A stretch of 36,999 nt of DNA from Acidobacteriota bacterium (lineage in GTDB: Bacteria > Acidobacteriota > Thermoanaerobaculia > Multivoradales > JAHEKO01), in NCBI GenBank assembly GCA_029862975.1, contig JAOTWP010000026.1:1-36999 (forward strand). Direction: 5' to 3'. The number at the start of each line of letters is the position of its first letter. Within the stretch, counting starts at the first letter, position 1. Below the pieces are notes generated by a model that saw only the letters and a program-made list of their open reading frames with translations, searched no databases and had not been told where the DNA came from. The position numbers were made by a program, and so were the translations under genes. Below are positions 1 to 7,273 of the stretch, in pieces.

Positions 1-848
1 AGGCCGGCCTGGTTGGCGATCTGGACGGCGAGCCCGGGCCGGGCGTTGAGCTCTAGGATGAGCGGGCCGCGGTGGCGGTCGAGGACGAGGTCGACGCCGA
101 GGTAGCCGAGGCCCGTGAGCTCGTAGCAGCGCGCCGCCAGCCGCAGGAGCTCGGGCCAGTGGGGGATCTCGACGCCGCCCACCGGGTGGCCGGTGTCCGG
201 GTGCTCGGTGACGATCTCGTCCCTCCACACCGCCGTCAGCGTCCGGCCGTCGCGCAGGCACACGCCGGCGCCGATCGCCCCCTGGTGGAGGTTGGCCTTG
301 CCGTCCGAAACCCGGGTCGGGAGGCGGACCATCGCCATGACGGGGAACCCGAGGTGGACGATGATGCGCACGTCGGGGACCCCCTGGTGACAGATCTTCT
401 CGAAGACGGGATCGAACTGGACGCAGTACTCGATCATCGCGGCGTCCGGGTGGCCGCCGAGGCTGTAGGCGCCGCTGACGATGTTCGAGACGTAGTGCTG
501 GACGTCCCTGAGCTCCACGAGGGCGCCGCCCGCGGTGCGGAAGCGCCCGCTCTGGCGCCCCGCGGCGACGAGGATGCCGTTGCCGCCGCTGCCGTGCGCC
601 GGCTTGATGACGAAATCGTCGTAGGGCGCCAGCAGCGCCCCGAGCTCCTTGACCTCGCGCTGGATGCGCACGACGCCGTAGAGCTCCGGCACCGCCATGC
701 CGGCCTCCGCCGCGAGCCGCTTGGTCAGCAGCTTGTCGTCGACGAGAGGATAGAGGCGGCGCGGGTTGTGCTCGGCGATGTAGCGGCAGTTGCGGGCGTT
801 GAGCCCCAGCACGCCCATCCGCCGCAGGCCGCGCAGGACACGCCGCAT
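1..848 (-). CDS. RimK-related alpha-L-glutamate ligase-like ATP-grasp protein, C-terminus cut by window edge
   Basis: Translating the minus strand from the ATG at 848-846 gives an open frame to the window edge (about 282 residues), so the C-terminus is missing. Visible ATP-grasp features are an ATP-binding glycine-rich loop (KPAHGSGGNGILV, about residues 85-97) and a metal-binding strand (LILELNARPGLAVQ) near the window edge. Both match the RimK-like ligases of the family named alpha-L-glutamate ligase-like protein. RimK proteins add glutamate to a carboxyl terminus using ATP; the substrate of this branch is not established. The start overlaps the stop of the upstream membrane-protein gene as TGATG, so translation is probably coupled. 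It is the third gene of a protease/7-TM/ligase cassette known from proteobacteria. The family call is firm; the reaction is inferred. Confidence 0.88.
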   Translation of the reverse strand, partial: MRRVLRGLRRMGVLGLNARNCRYIAEHNPRRLYPLVDDKLLTKRLAAEAGMAVPELYGVVRIQREVKELGALLAPYDDFVIKPAHGSGGNGILVAAGRQSGRFRTAGGALVELRDVQHYVSNIVSGAYSLGGHPDAAMIEYCVQFDPVFEKICHQGVPDVRIIVHLGFPVMAMVRLPTRVSDGKANLHQGAIGAGVCLRDGRTLTAVWRDEIVTEHPDTGHPVGGVEIPHWPELLRLAARCYELTGLGYLGVDLVLDRHRGPLILELNARPGLAVQIANQAG

Positions 849-2374
849 CAGCCGTCCTTCCGGGCCAGCGCCCGGAAGCGCCAGAGCTCGAGCAGGCGGT
901 AGCCCGAGTAACGTCCGAGGAGCAGGGAGGCGGCGAGGAGCACGAGGAGCGTCTCCGGAAAGACGAACAGGAGGTGGGCGACCAGCGGGCTGCTCATCAC
1001 CAGGTAGGCGGCGACCGCCACCGCCAGGCTCCCGAGCCCCTGCTCCATGGCCTCGCCGGCGCCCCGCTCCTCCCAGACGATCGACATCCGCTCGATCGTG
1101 CCGGTGAGGATCACCATGGGGAAGAGCGCCACGGACAGCCCGGTCTCGATGCCGAGCCGGTGGCTCAAGACGCTGAGCGCCAGCATCAGCAGGACGACGA
1201 CGATGAGCACCGAGGCCAGCCGCGGGACGAGCAGGAGCCGGAGCCGCTCGAGGTAGAAGCGCACCGCCAGCCCCAGCCCCACGACGACGAGGAAGAGCGC
1301 GACGCCGGCCGCGAGCCGCGTCTCCCGGAAGGCGAGCGCGATGAGCACGGGCATGAACGTGCCGAAGGTCTTGACCCCCACGAGGGTGCGCAGCAGGACG
1401 ATGAGAAACCCGCCGAGCGGCACGAGCAGCAGCACGCGGTAGACCTCCTGGATCCGCAACGGCAGGCTGAAGAGGGAGAACGTCATGAGGCCGGGGCTCA
1501 GGAAGCGGCTGCCGCGCGCCGCCGCCTGCACGGCGCCGTGCTCGCTGCGCCGGACGGCGACGCCGAGCTCGACGTCGTGGCCTCCCTGCACCCGGACGAG
1601 GGAGCTGCCGCCGCGGCTCAGCGCCAGCATGTCGACGTCGACGCCGGCGGCGCCGGACTCCGGGTCGAACTGGCGCCAGGAGCCGCCGTCCCAGACCTCG
1701 AGCCACGCCCGGGTCGGGGCGTTGCGCCGGCGATCCTCCAGCCGCAGGCCGCGGACCACCCGCGCCGGCCGGCCGGCGAGCCCGAGGACCGTCACCGCGG
1801 CGTCGAGGCGCTCGCTCTCGCCGCCGTGGGGGCCCACGAGCATCGCGGCGTTCGAGTCCTGGGGGTCCTTGAGCCTCTGGAGCAGCTGCGGGAGGAGCGT
1901 CTCGAGGTCGGCCGAGCGCCGCAGCGCCTGCTCCAGGAGCTTCGTGGCGGCGGCGAAACGGGCCTCTTCGAGGTCCGTCAGATCGGGCGTCGGCATCGGC
2001 AGCTCGGCCGGCTGCGATCCGCCGCCGAGCCGCTGGATGGCCGCCCGGTAGTAGAGGACCTGCTCGCCGGCCGCCTTGCGGATCGACCACACCGCCACCC
2101 GGCCGCGGTCGCCGATCTGGGTGGTGAGGCCGTACTCCCCCGAGACGAAGTTCTCGCCGACGACGGCGAAGGCGCCGCCCGACTGCGGGATGGCGAGGGT
2201 GACCTTGGCCGGGCGGTCCTCGGCCGCGAAGCGCAGCCGCAGCTCCAGGTCCCACACCGAGACCGTGGCGAGGGGGGTCAGGGGAAAGCCCAGACCGAGG
2301 GCCTTGTAGAGAAAGAGGCCGGAGCCGAGGACAGCCAGCAACGCCGCGAGGACGTAGACTTGGCGCCGCCTCAC
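848..2374 (-). CDS. Inactive transglutaminase/7-TM fusion membrane protein (UUP1-like)
   Basis: 508 residues starting with GTG at 2374. Residues 8-28 form an N-terminal membrane anchor. A soluble region of about 250 residues follows, resembling the inactive transglutaminase domain; it contains LEVWDGGSWRQFDPESG but no convincing Cys-His-Asp triad. The C-terminal half holds about seven hydrophobic helices (from roughly residue 295), including GVKTFGTFMPVLIALAF, a hallmark stretch of the 7-TM domain usually fused to inactive transglutaminases. The soluble part probably faces the periplasm, where the upstream protease homologue would also be. The start overlaps the upstream stop by 4 bp (GTGA), and the stop overlaps the ligase start by 1 bp. 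The function is unknown; conserved linkage suggests that the three products form one pathway or complex. Confidence 0.88.
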   Translation of the reverse strand: MRRRQVYVLAALLAVLGSGLFLYKALGLGFPLTPLATVSVWDLELRLRFAAEDRPAKVTLAIPQSGGAFAVVGENFVSGEYGLTTQIGDRGRVAVWSIRKAAGEQVLYYRAAIQRLGGGSQPAELPMPTPDLTDLEEARFAAATKLLEQALRRSADLETLLPQLLQRLKDPQDSNAAMLVGPHGGESERLDAAVTVLGLAGRPARVVRGLRLEDRRRNAPTRAWLEVWDGGSWRQFDPESGAAGVDVDMLALSRGGSSLVRVQGGHDVELGVAVRRSEHGAVQAAARGSRFLSPGLMTFSLFSLPLRIQEVYRVLLLVPLGGFLIVLLRTLVGVKTFGTFMPVLIALAFRETRLAAGVALFLVVVGLGLAVRFYLERLRLLLVPRLASVLIVVVLLMLALSVLSHRLGIETGLSVALFPMVILTGTIERMSIVWEERGAGEAMEQGLGSLAVAVAAYLVMSSPLVAHLLFVFPETLLVLLAASLLLGRYSGYRLLELWRFRALARKDG

Positions 2375-2889
2375 TGCGTGGGCTTCTCCGGGCAGTCCAG
2401 GGGCTGCAGGTTGCTGGCCGCGGTGTCGACGAGGAACTCGCCGGCGAGGAAGCTGCGGCCGATGAGCAGCGGGTAGTCGAACCGGCTGCGATCCACGAGG
2501 TTGACCTCCACCTCGTGCGCCTTCGACCCGAGGCAGATCACCATCGCGACGACGGGCCGCACGTGGCTGTCCTCGTCGTGGCGCTTGATCGCGGCCTTGC
2601 GCAGCACCCGGCGCTCGAACCCGACCCGGCGCCCCCCGGCCTCGACCGTGAATCGCACCCAGCGCTCGCCGCCGCGCCGGAAGTAGCGCTGGCGCTCGAC
2701 GTGGAGCGAGGAGTTCTCGGCGCCGGTGTCGAGCTTGGCGGGCAGCTCGAGCCCGGAGGGCAGGAGCCGCGCGGTCTCCGTCCAGCCGGCGATCTCGGGC
2801 CCGCCGGGCGGGGCCGCGAACGCCGGGCCGATCGTGACGAGCGCCAGCGACAGAAGAAGAACGGATCGTCTCAAGGCGTCGGGAATCAT
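2371..2889 (-). CDS. Periplasmic retropepsin-like 'ATP-dependent zinc protease' family protein
   Basis: 172 residues. The ATG at 2889 was chosen over an in-frame start at 3012 because it opens directly on a signal peptide (about residues 7-26, ending AFA-APP); the longer form would bury that peptide and run into the divergent gene. The core motif is DTGAENSSLH at residues 54-63, the retropepsin-type aspartic motif of PF05618. Members carry the historical name 'ATP-dependent zinc protease', but the visible motif is aspartic-protease-like, so the name is doubtful. The C-terminus has the expected PLLIGRSFLAGEFLVD strand. It is the first gene of the cassette with the 7-TM and glutamate ligase-like genes and overlaps the 7-TM gene by 4 bp (GTGA). 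An exported protease homologue beside a cytoplasmic ligase suggests signalling across the 7-TM protein, which is inference. Confidence 0.87.
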   Translation of the reverse strand: MIPDALRRSVLLLSLALVTIGPAFAAPPGGPEIAGWTETARLLPSGLELPAKLDTGAENSSLHVERQRYFRRGGERWVRFTVEAGGRRVGFERRVLRKAAIKRHDEDSHVRPVVAMVICLGSKAHEVEVNLVDRSRFDYPLLIGRSFLAGEFLVDTAASNLQPLDCPEKPTQ

Positions 2890-2986
2890 AGCGAAATCGC
2901 AGGCGACGGGAGCGCTCGACAAGGGCGTGGCAGAGTCGGGTGACAGGATACTCATTCCGGGTTTACCGGGGGTGAGGCCCAGGTTG
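2890..2986. promoter_or_regulatory. Divergent intergenic region between protease cassette and trpF-like gene
   Basis: This 97-bp gap must hold promoters for both directions. For the plus strand a TATAAT-like GATACT lies at 2947-2952, about 35 bp before the chosen GTG. No good TTGACA box stands out on either strand, and no inverted repeat large enough for an obvious operator is visible. Support comes from position and one hexamer only. Confidence 0.3.
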
Positions 2987-3673
2987 GTGACACGAATCAA
3001 GATCTGCTGCATGCAGTCGGTGGGCGAGGTCGAGCTGGCCGTCCGCTACGGAGCCCACGCCGTGGGGCTGGTAGCCGACATGCCGAGCGGCGCGGGGATC
3101 CTCGGCGACGACCGGCTGCGCGAGGTCGGCCCCCACGTTCCGCCGGGCGTCAGCGGGTTCCTGCTGACCCGCGAGACCGGCCCGGCGGCCGTCCGGCGCC
3201 AGCATCGCGAGGCGCGCACCTCCGCCATCCAGTTCGTGTCGCGGATGGATCCGGCCGCTCTCGAGCAGCTGCGGGAGGAGCTTCCCGGGATCGCGCTCGT
3301 GCAGGTGCTGCACGTGGAGGACGAGACGGCGCTCGCCGAGGCGCGCGCCATCGAGCCCTGGGTCGACGCCCTCCTGCTCGACTCCGGCCGGCCGGGCGCC
3401 GCCGTGCCGGAGCTCGGCGGCACGGGCCGGGTCCACGACTGGGACCTGAGCGCCCGGATCGTGGCGGCGGCGGGCAAGCCCGTCTACCTGGCGGGCGGCC
3501 TCGACGCCGGCAACGTCGGCGCGGCCATCCGCCAAGTGCGGCCGTTCGGGGTCGACGTCTGCTCCGGCCTGCGCCCCGACGGGGCGCTCGACGAGGTCCT
3601 GCTCTCGAGATTCGTAGCCGCCGTCCGCCGGGCGGACGCCGAGCTGCTTCGTCCCCTGCAGGGCGAGGTCTAG
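2987..3673 (+). CDS. Divergent phosphoribosylanthranilate isomerase (TrpF)-like TIM-barrel protein
   Basis: 228 residues from a GTG start at 2987 (TTG at 2984 and GTG at 2972 are alternatives). The start is set by the first barrel strand, VTRIKICCMQS, the equivalent of the MTRVKICGIT start of TrpF. Further TrpF-like elements are VQVLHVED, ALLLDS with the expected acidic residue, GGTGRVHDWDLS, and the phosphate-binding ends LAGGLDAGNV and VDVCSGLR. Departures from canonical TrpF are KICC for KICG, MPSGAGILGD where SPRY is expected, and QFVSRM where QLHG is expected. Canonical TrpF converts phosphoribosylanthranilate to CdRP in tryptophan synthesis. No other trp gene is nearby, and the substitutions fall in substrate-contact loops, so another role is possible. 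The TIM-barrel relationship is firm; the TrpF reaction is uncertain. Confidence 0.75.
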   Translation: MTRIKICCMQSVGEVELAVRYGAHAVGLVADMPSGAGILGDDRLREVGPHVPPGVSGFLLTRETGPAAVRRQHREARTSAIQFVSRMDPAALEQLREELPGIALVQVLHVEDETALAEARAIEPWVDALLLDSGRPGAAVPELGGTGRVHDWDLSARIVAAAGKPVYLAGGLDAGNVGAAIRQVRPFGVDVCSGLRPDGALDEVLLSRFVAAVRRADAELLRPLQGEV

Positions 3674-3742
3674 AAGAAGCCTCCGTAGTCCGTCCCTCGA
3701 GCGACGAGCGCGGGGCTTCTCCTGGGCCCTCGCAAACCGTTC

Positions 3743-3748
3743 TAGCAT
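3743..3748 (+). promoter_or_regulatory. Candidate -10 element (TAGCAT) for the AsmA-like gene
   Basis: TAGCAT ends 5 bp before the ATG at 3754, so transcription would begin at or beside the start codon, giving a leaderless mRNA. No clear -35 box is seen. Similar TAG(A/G/C)(A/C)T hexamers lie before several other genes in this window. Confidence 0.3.
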
Positions 3749-3753
3749 GGGGC

Positions 3754-5619
3754 ATGCCGGAGACCTTCCGCTCCCCGCGCCCGCGGCGATGGCTGCGCGC
3801 CGCCGTCCTGGCGCTGGTCCTCCTGGAGCTCGTCTACGTCGCCGGCGCCAACGCCTTCCTGAACGGCGGCTGGGGCCGGGCGCGGCTCAATCGCGAGCCC
3901 GAGAAGCTGGCGATGTCCTGGCGCGGCGCCTGGACGCTCCTGCCCGGGCTCGTGCACGTCCGGGAGCTGGCCCTCGCAGGGGGCGCGCGGCGCGCCCGCT
4001 GGCGCACCGAGATGGAGACCGCGCGGCTCTTCATCTGGCTGCCGGCGCTGGCCGGGCGCCACCTGCGCCTGCTCTCGGGCGCGGCGCGAGGCGTCGTCGT
4101 CGAGATCGACACGGCACCGCCGCCCGGGACGCCGCCCCCGGAGCGCCGCAAGCGGGGCTGGCGGATCACGCTGGGAGGCCTGCGCCTCGCGGAGGTGGCC
4201 CGGGTGCGGATCAACGAGCACGCCCTCGAGGGCGACGGCACGGTGCGCGGCACGGCGGCCTTCGAGGTGCGGGGACCGATGCGGCTCGACCTGACGAAGA
4301 TCTCGTTCCGGGAGTCGCGACTCGTGACCGGCGACGCCACGGCAGCCGACTCCCTCACCCTCGACGCGACCCTCGAGCTCGACGAGGTGACGATCGGCGA
4401 GGTCACCGTGGCGGACCTGCTGGCGAGCACCAGCGCCGACGTCGAGCTCGTGGCGGAGGCCTCGAGCCTGGGCTTTCTCGCCGACTACCTGGGGCGCTTC
4501 CCGTGGATCGAGCTAGGCGGCTCCGGCCGCCTGGAGCTGGACCTCGAGGTGGCCCGCGGCTGGCTGGCGCCCGCGAGCCGGATGCGCTTCGCGGGGCCCG
4601 CGGTGGGGGCCTCCTTCCTCGGGCTCGACGCCAGCGGCGCGGGCCGGGTGGACGGCAGCATCGCCGCCGACGGCAGCCACGTCCGCCTGGCGGCGACCCT
4701 CGACGCGTTCGAGGTCCGCCGCCGGGAGGACGCCGCGACGCTCCTAGCCGGCGAGGCCCTCTCGCTCGTCGTCACCAACGACTCGACGGCGATCGATCGG
4801 CCCGCCGCAGGGGTGGCCGTCGCCATGACCCTGCCGCCGGCCCGGGTGCCGGATCTCGGCGCCCTCTCCCCCTACGTCCCCGAGTCGCTGGGCGTCGCGC
4901 TGACCGGCGGCGCGGCCGAGATCAGCGCCGAGCTCGCCTACAGCGCCGCCGACCAGAGCGGCGAGGGGTGGCTGCGCTTCACGGGCCGGGGCGTCACGGC
5001 GGACTTCGAGGACGCGACGCTCGCGGCCGACGTGGCGCTCGAGGCCCGCTTCCCCCAGGTCCGCCTGGAGGCCGGGACGCTGGCGCTCGACGGCAGCACC
5101 CTGCGCGTCGACGGCGTCGAGACCGGGACGGCGGGGCGGATGGGCAAGAGCCCCTGGTGGGGCTCCGTGACGATCCCGGCGGGCACCCTGAGCCGCAGCT
5201 TCGCAGCCGAGCCCGGCGGGCCGGCGAGGATCGCGGGAACCCTCGAGGCGCAGATGCTCGACACCTCGCCGCTCACCGCCATCATCCAGGATCGCGTCCC
5301 CCGCCTCTCCTGGTTCGACCGGCTGCTGACGGTCGAGAACGTCGAGCTGCGCTCCGCCTTCCGCCTCTTCGGCCCCGACGTCCGCCTCCGCGGCCTCGAG
5401 ATCCGGGGCGGCGCCAAAGACCGCCTCGAGATCCTCGCCGAGCTCGACCTGCACAGAAAGCGGCCCGACGGCGTCCTGCTGGCCGCCTGGGGCCCCCTCA
5501 CCGCCGCCGTCGCCCTCGACGGCACCCAGCGCGACTGGAAGCTCACCCGCTCCCGCCGCTGGTACGCCGAGCAGGCGGCGAGCTACCGGGCGAGAGCGGA
5601 GGCGGAGAGCGAGCGTTGA
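3754..5619 (+). CDS. AsmA-like membrane-anchored beta-strand-rich protein, function unknown
   Basis: 621 residues. Residues 1-12 are basic (RSPRPRRWLR), followed by one hydrophobic helix at about 13-33, so the protein is probably anchored in the inner membrane by its N-terminus with the rest in the periplasm. The body is a long run of alternating hydrophobic/charged short strands (for example ELDEVTIGEVTVADLLAS and LEVARGWLAPASRMRFAG) without cysteine clusters or catalytic motifs. That pattern recalls AsmA/TamB/YdbH-type lipid-transport proteins, but I recognise no defining motif. There is no Shine-Dalgarno sequence at the ATG, but a -10-like box lies 5 bp upstream, suggesting a leaderless transcript. 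It ends 19 bp before the convergent propeller gene. It could equally be called hypothetical. Confidence 0.7.
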   Translation: MPETFRSPRPRRWLRAAVLALVLLELVYVAGANAFLNGGWGRARLNREPEKLAMSWRGAWTLLPGLVHVRELALAGGARRARWRTEMETARLFIWLPALAGRHLRLLSGAARGVVVEIDTAPPPGTPPPERRKRGWRITLGGLRLAEVARVRINEHALEGDGTVRGTAAFEVRGPMRLDLTKISFRESRLVTGDATAADSLTLDATLELDEVTIGEVTVADLLASTSADVELVAEASSLGFLADYLGRFPWIELGGSGRLELDLEVARGWLAPASRMRFAGPAVGASFLGLDASGAGRVDGSIAADGSHVRLAATLDAFEVRRREDAATLLAGEALSLVVTNDSTAIDRPAAGVAVAMTLPPARVPDLGALSPYVPESLGVALTGGAAEISAELAYSAADQSGEGWLRFTGRGVTADFEDATLAADVALEARFPQVRLEAGTLALDGSTLRVDGVETGTAGRMGKSPWWGSVTIPAGTLSRSFAAEPGGPARIAGTLEAQMLDTSPLTAIIQDRVPRLSWFDRLLTVENVELRSAFRLFGPDVRLRGLEIRGGAKDRLEILAELDLHRKRPDGVLLAAWGPLTAAVALDGTQRDWKLTRSRRWYAEQAASYRARAEAESER

Positions 5620-5638
5620 CGCCCGCCCCCCGCCCTGT

Positions 5639-6952
5639 TCAGGGGGTGCCAGTGCGCGCTGCGCCGCTTGCGCTCCCGCCGGCGCCTGTCTCGACGGCGT
5701 AGAGGTACTCCGCGGTGCGCATGTAGAGCGTCCGGTCGGCCACGGCGAGGGAGGCGAGGGTGTATTCGTCGACGACGTTCTCGGCCAGCACTTCGAAGTG
5801 CGCGTCGGCGGCGAGGACGGTCGTCTTGCCGCGCTCGCTGGTGACGTAGAGGCGGCCGGCGGCCAGCAGCGGGGAGGCGCTGTAGGTCGCCGGGTCGGCA
5901 CGCTCGGGGCCCCAGACCACCGCGCCGGTGTTGCGGTCGAGGCAGAAGAGGATGCCCTGGTCTCTCAGGATGAAGACGTGCTCGTCGGTGACGACGGGCG
6001 TCGGTACGTCCGGGCCGCTGTCGGTGCTCCAGATCACCTTGGGAGCGCCCGGCTCCTTGGCGCTCAGCGCGAGCAGCGGGCTGACCCGGGACGGCACGAG
6101 GATGAGGTCGCCGGCGACGATGGGGGAGGCGACGATGCGCTGCATGGGGTTGGCGGTGGGGTTGAGGCCGCCGACTCGCCACAGCTCTTTGCCCGTCGCC
6201 AGGTCGTGGCCGGTGACGTAGTCGGCGCCGGAGATCACGAGCTCGGGGCCGGTGGCGCGCTCGAGCAGCGCCGGGGTGGTGTAGGCGTCGGGGGCTTCCT
6301 TCGGCGCGTCGGTGGGGCGCTCGACGCGCCAGAGGGTCGCCCCCGTGGCGCCGTCGAGGGCCAGGACGTAGGAGGGGTCGTCGGTGTAGAAGCCGTGGAG
6401 GACCTGGACGTAGAGGGCGCCGTCGTGGAGGAGGGGTGACGAGGAGTAGCCGTGGAGGATGCCGAACTTGCCGTACTCCGCCTGCAGGTCGCGCGTCCAC
6501 GCCTCGTTGCCGTCGAGGTCGAAAGCCTTGATGACGCCCGTCCCGGTCACCACCCAGACCCGCTCGCCGTCGGTGACGGGCGAGGGGGAGGACATGTTGC
6601 CCTTGCGCTTCTCCTCGTCGCGGTCGTCGAGCTGGCGCTTCCAGACGACGGCGCCGCTGGCGCGGTCGACGCACCACAGATAGAGGCGGCCGGAGTCGGC
6701 GACGTTCAAGAAGATGCGCTCGCCCCAGACGATGGGCGTCGCGCCGCTCACGCCGGGCAGCGGCAGCTTCCAGACGACGTTCTCGGTCGCCGACCAGGTG
6801 AGGGGGAGGCCGGTGTCGGTGCTGACGCCCGTGCGCTCGGGGCCGCGCCAGTGCGGCCAGTTCTCCGCCGCGGCCGGTCCGCCGGGCACGAGGGCTGCGA
6901 GGACGGCGAGGACGGCGGCGAGTAGCGCGAGGCGGACGATGCGGCGGTTCAT
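5639..6952 (-). CDS. Exported PQQ-like beta-propeller protein (propeller 1)
   Basis: 437 residues. A Sec signal peptide covers about residues 1-29 (cleavage near AAAEN). The mature N-terminus WPHWRGPERTGVSTDTGLP is the signature shared by the propellers of this window. Repeated blades of the form ALD-x-ATGA-x-LWR follow (CVDRASGAVVW, ALDGATGATLWR, CLDRNTGAVVWG), as in PF13360/BamB-type eight-bladed propellers. I see no adjacent cysteine pair of the kind found in methanol-dehydrogenase-type quinoproteins and no cytochrome c motif, so a redox role is not supported by sequence; a scaffold or ligand-binding role is equally likely. It diverges from propeller 2 across the 14-bp minisatellite. Its closest relative here looks like the gene at 35403. 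Confidence 0.88.
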   Translation of the reverse strand: MNRRIVRLALLAAVLAVLAALVPGGPAAAENWPHWRGPERTGVSTDTGLPLTWSATENVVWKLPLPGVSGATPIVWGERIFLNVADSGRLYLWCVDRASGAVVWKRQLDDRDEEKRKGNMSSPSPVTDGERVWVVTGTGVIKAFDLDGNEAWTRDLQAEYGKFGILHGYSSSPLLHDGALYVQVLHGFYTDDPSYVLALDGATGATLWRVERPTDAPKEAPDAYTTPALLERATGPELVISGADYVTGHDLATGKELWRVGGLNPTANPMQRIVASPIVAGDLILVPSRVSPLLALSAKEPGAPKVIWSTDSGPDVPTPVVTDEHVFILRDQGILFCLDRNTGAVVWGPERADPATYSASPLLAAGRLYVTSERGKTTVLAADAHFEVLAENVVDEYTLASLAVADRTLYMRTAEYLYAVETGAGGSASGAARTGTP

Positions 6953-6997
6953 GGAGAGTCTCCCGGTCGGTCGCAGGGCTGGCGGGGCTGCCCGCGG

Positions 6998-7003
6998 ATT
7001 CTA
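6998..7003 (-). promoter_or_regulatory. Candidate -10 element (TAGAAT) for propeller 1
   Basis: On the minus strand GGTAGAATCC places TAGAAT about 45 bp before the ATG at 6952. The hexamer is a good match to TATAAT in a GC-rich background, and there is no clear -35 box. It lies between the gene and the 14-bp repeat array. Confidence 0.35.
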
Positions 7004-7053
7004 CCGTCCCGCCGGGCGGTATCATGCGCGCCGACCGGAGAAAAGATTCGGGT

Positions 7054-7207
7054 GAGGCAAGGCAGGCGAGGCAAGGCAGGCGAGGCAGGACAGGCGAGGC
7101 AGGGCAGGCGAGGCAGGGCAAGGGACGCAGGGCAGGCGACGCGGGGCAGGCGAGGCAGGGCAGGTGACGCAGGGCAGGTGACGCAGAGCAGGTGAGGCAG
7201 GGTAGAG
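7054..7207 (+). repeat. 14-bp tandem repeat (minisatellite), about 11 units
   Basis: Eleven consecutive 14-bp units fit in register from 7054; the consensus is gaggcagggcaggc. Units 1 and 2 are identical (gaggcaaggcaggc), later units carry single changes (gacgcagggcaggt and others), and the eleventh is degenerate. The array occupies most of the 5' intergenic space between divergent genes at 6952 and 7274. Since 14 is not a multiple of three and all frames shift along the array, the short open frames across it are unlikely to be genes. The purine-rich plus strand and pyrimidine-rich minus strand could favour unusual DNA structure. The array is seen directly; any function is unknown. Confidence 0.95.
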
Positions 7208-7273
7208 GGCACACCAGGTGAGAGCAGGGCAGGGGAGAGCGTGGCCGGCGCGCGGCCAGGGAGCGAGTCGACG

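Noticed and set aside
72-902. Plus-strand open frame at the left edge
   Set aside because: It is antisense to the glutamate ligase-like gene, which shows a clear ATP-grasp loop and metal-binding strand.
5639-6952. Calling the propellers PQQ-dependent alcohol dehydrogenases
   Set aside because: No adjacent cysteine pair, no cytochrome c domain and no assignable catalytic Asp or calcium ligands were seen; the blade motif alone also fits BamB-like non-enzymes.
7054-7207. Possible CRISPR array
   Set aside because: Units are contiguous 14-mers with no spacers and no cas genes.
6949-7212. Cys/Pro/Leu-rich small open frame across the 14-bp repeat
   Set aside because: It only exists because the repeat has few stops; a 14-bp period gives a 14-residue peptide repeat with no other support.
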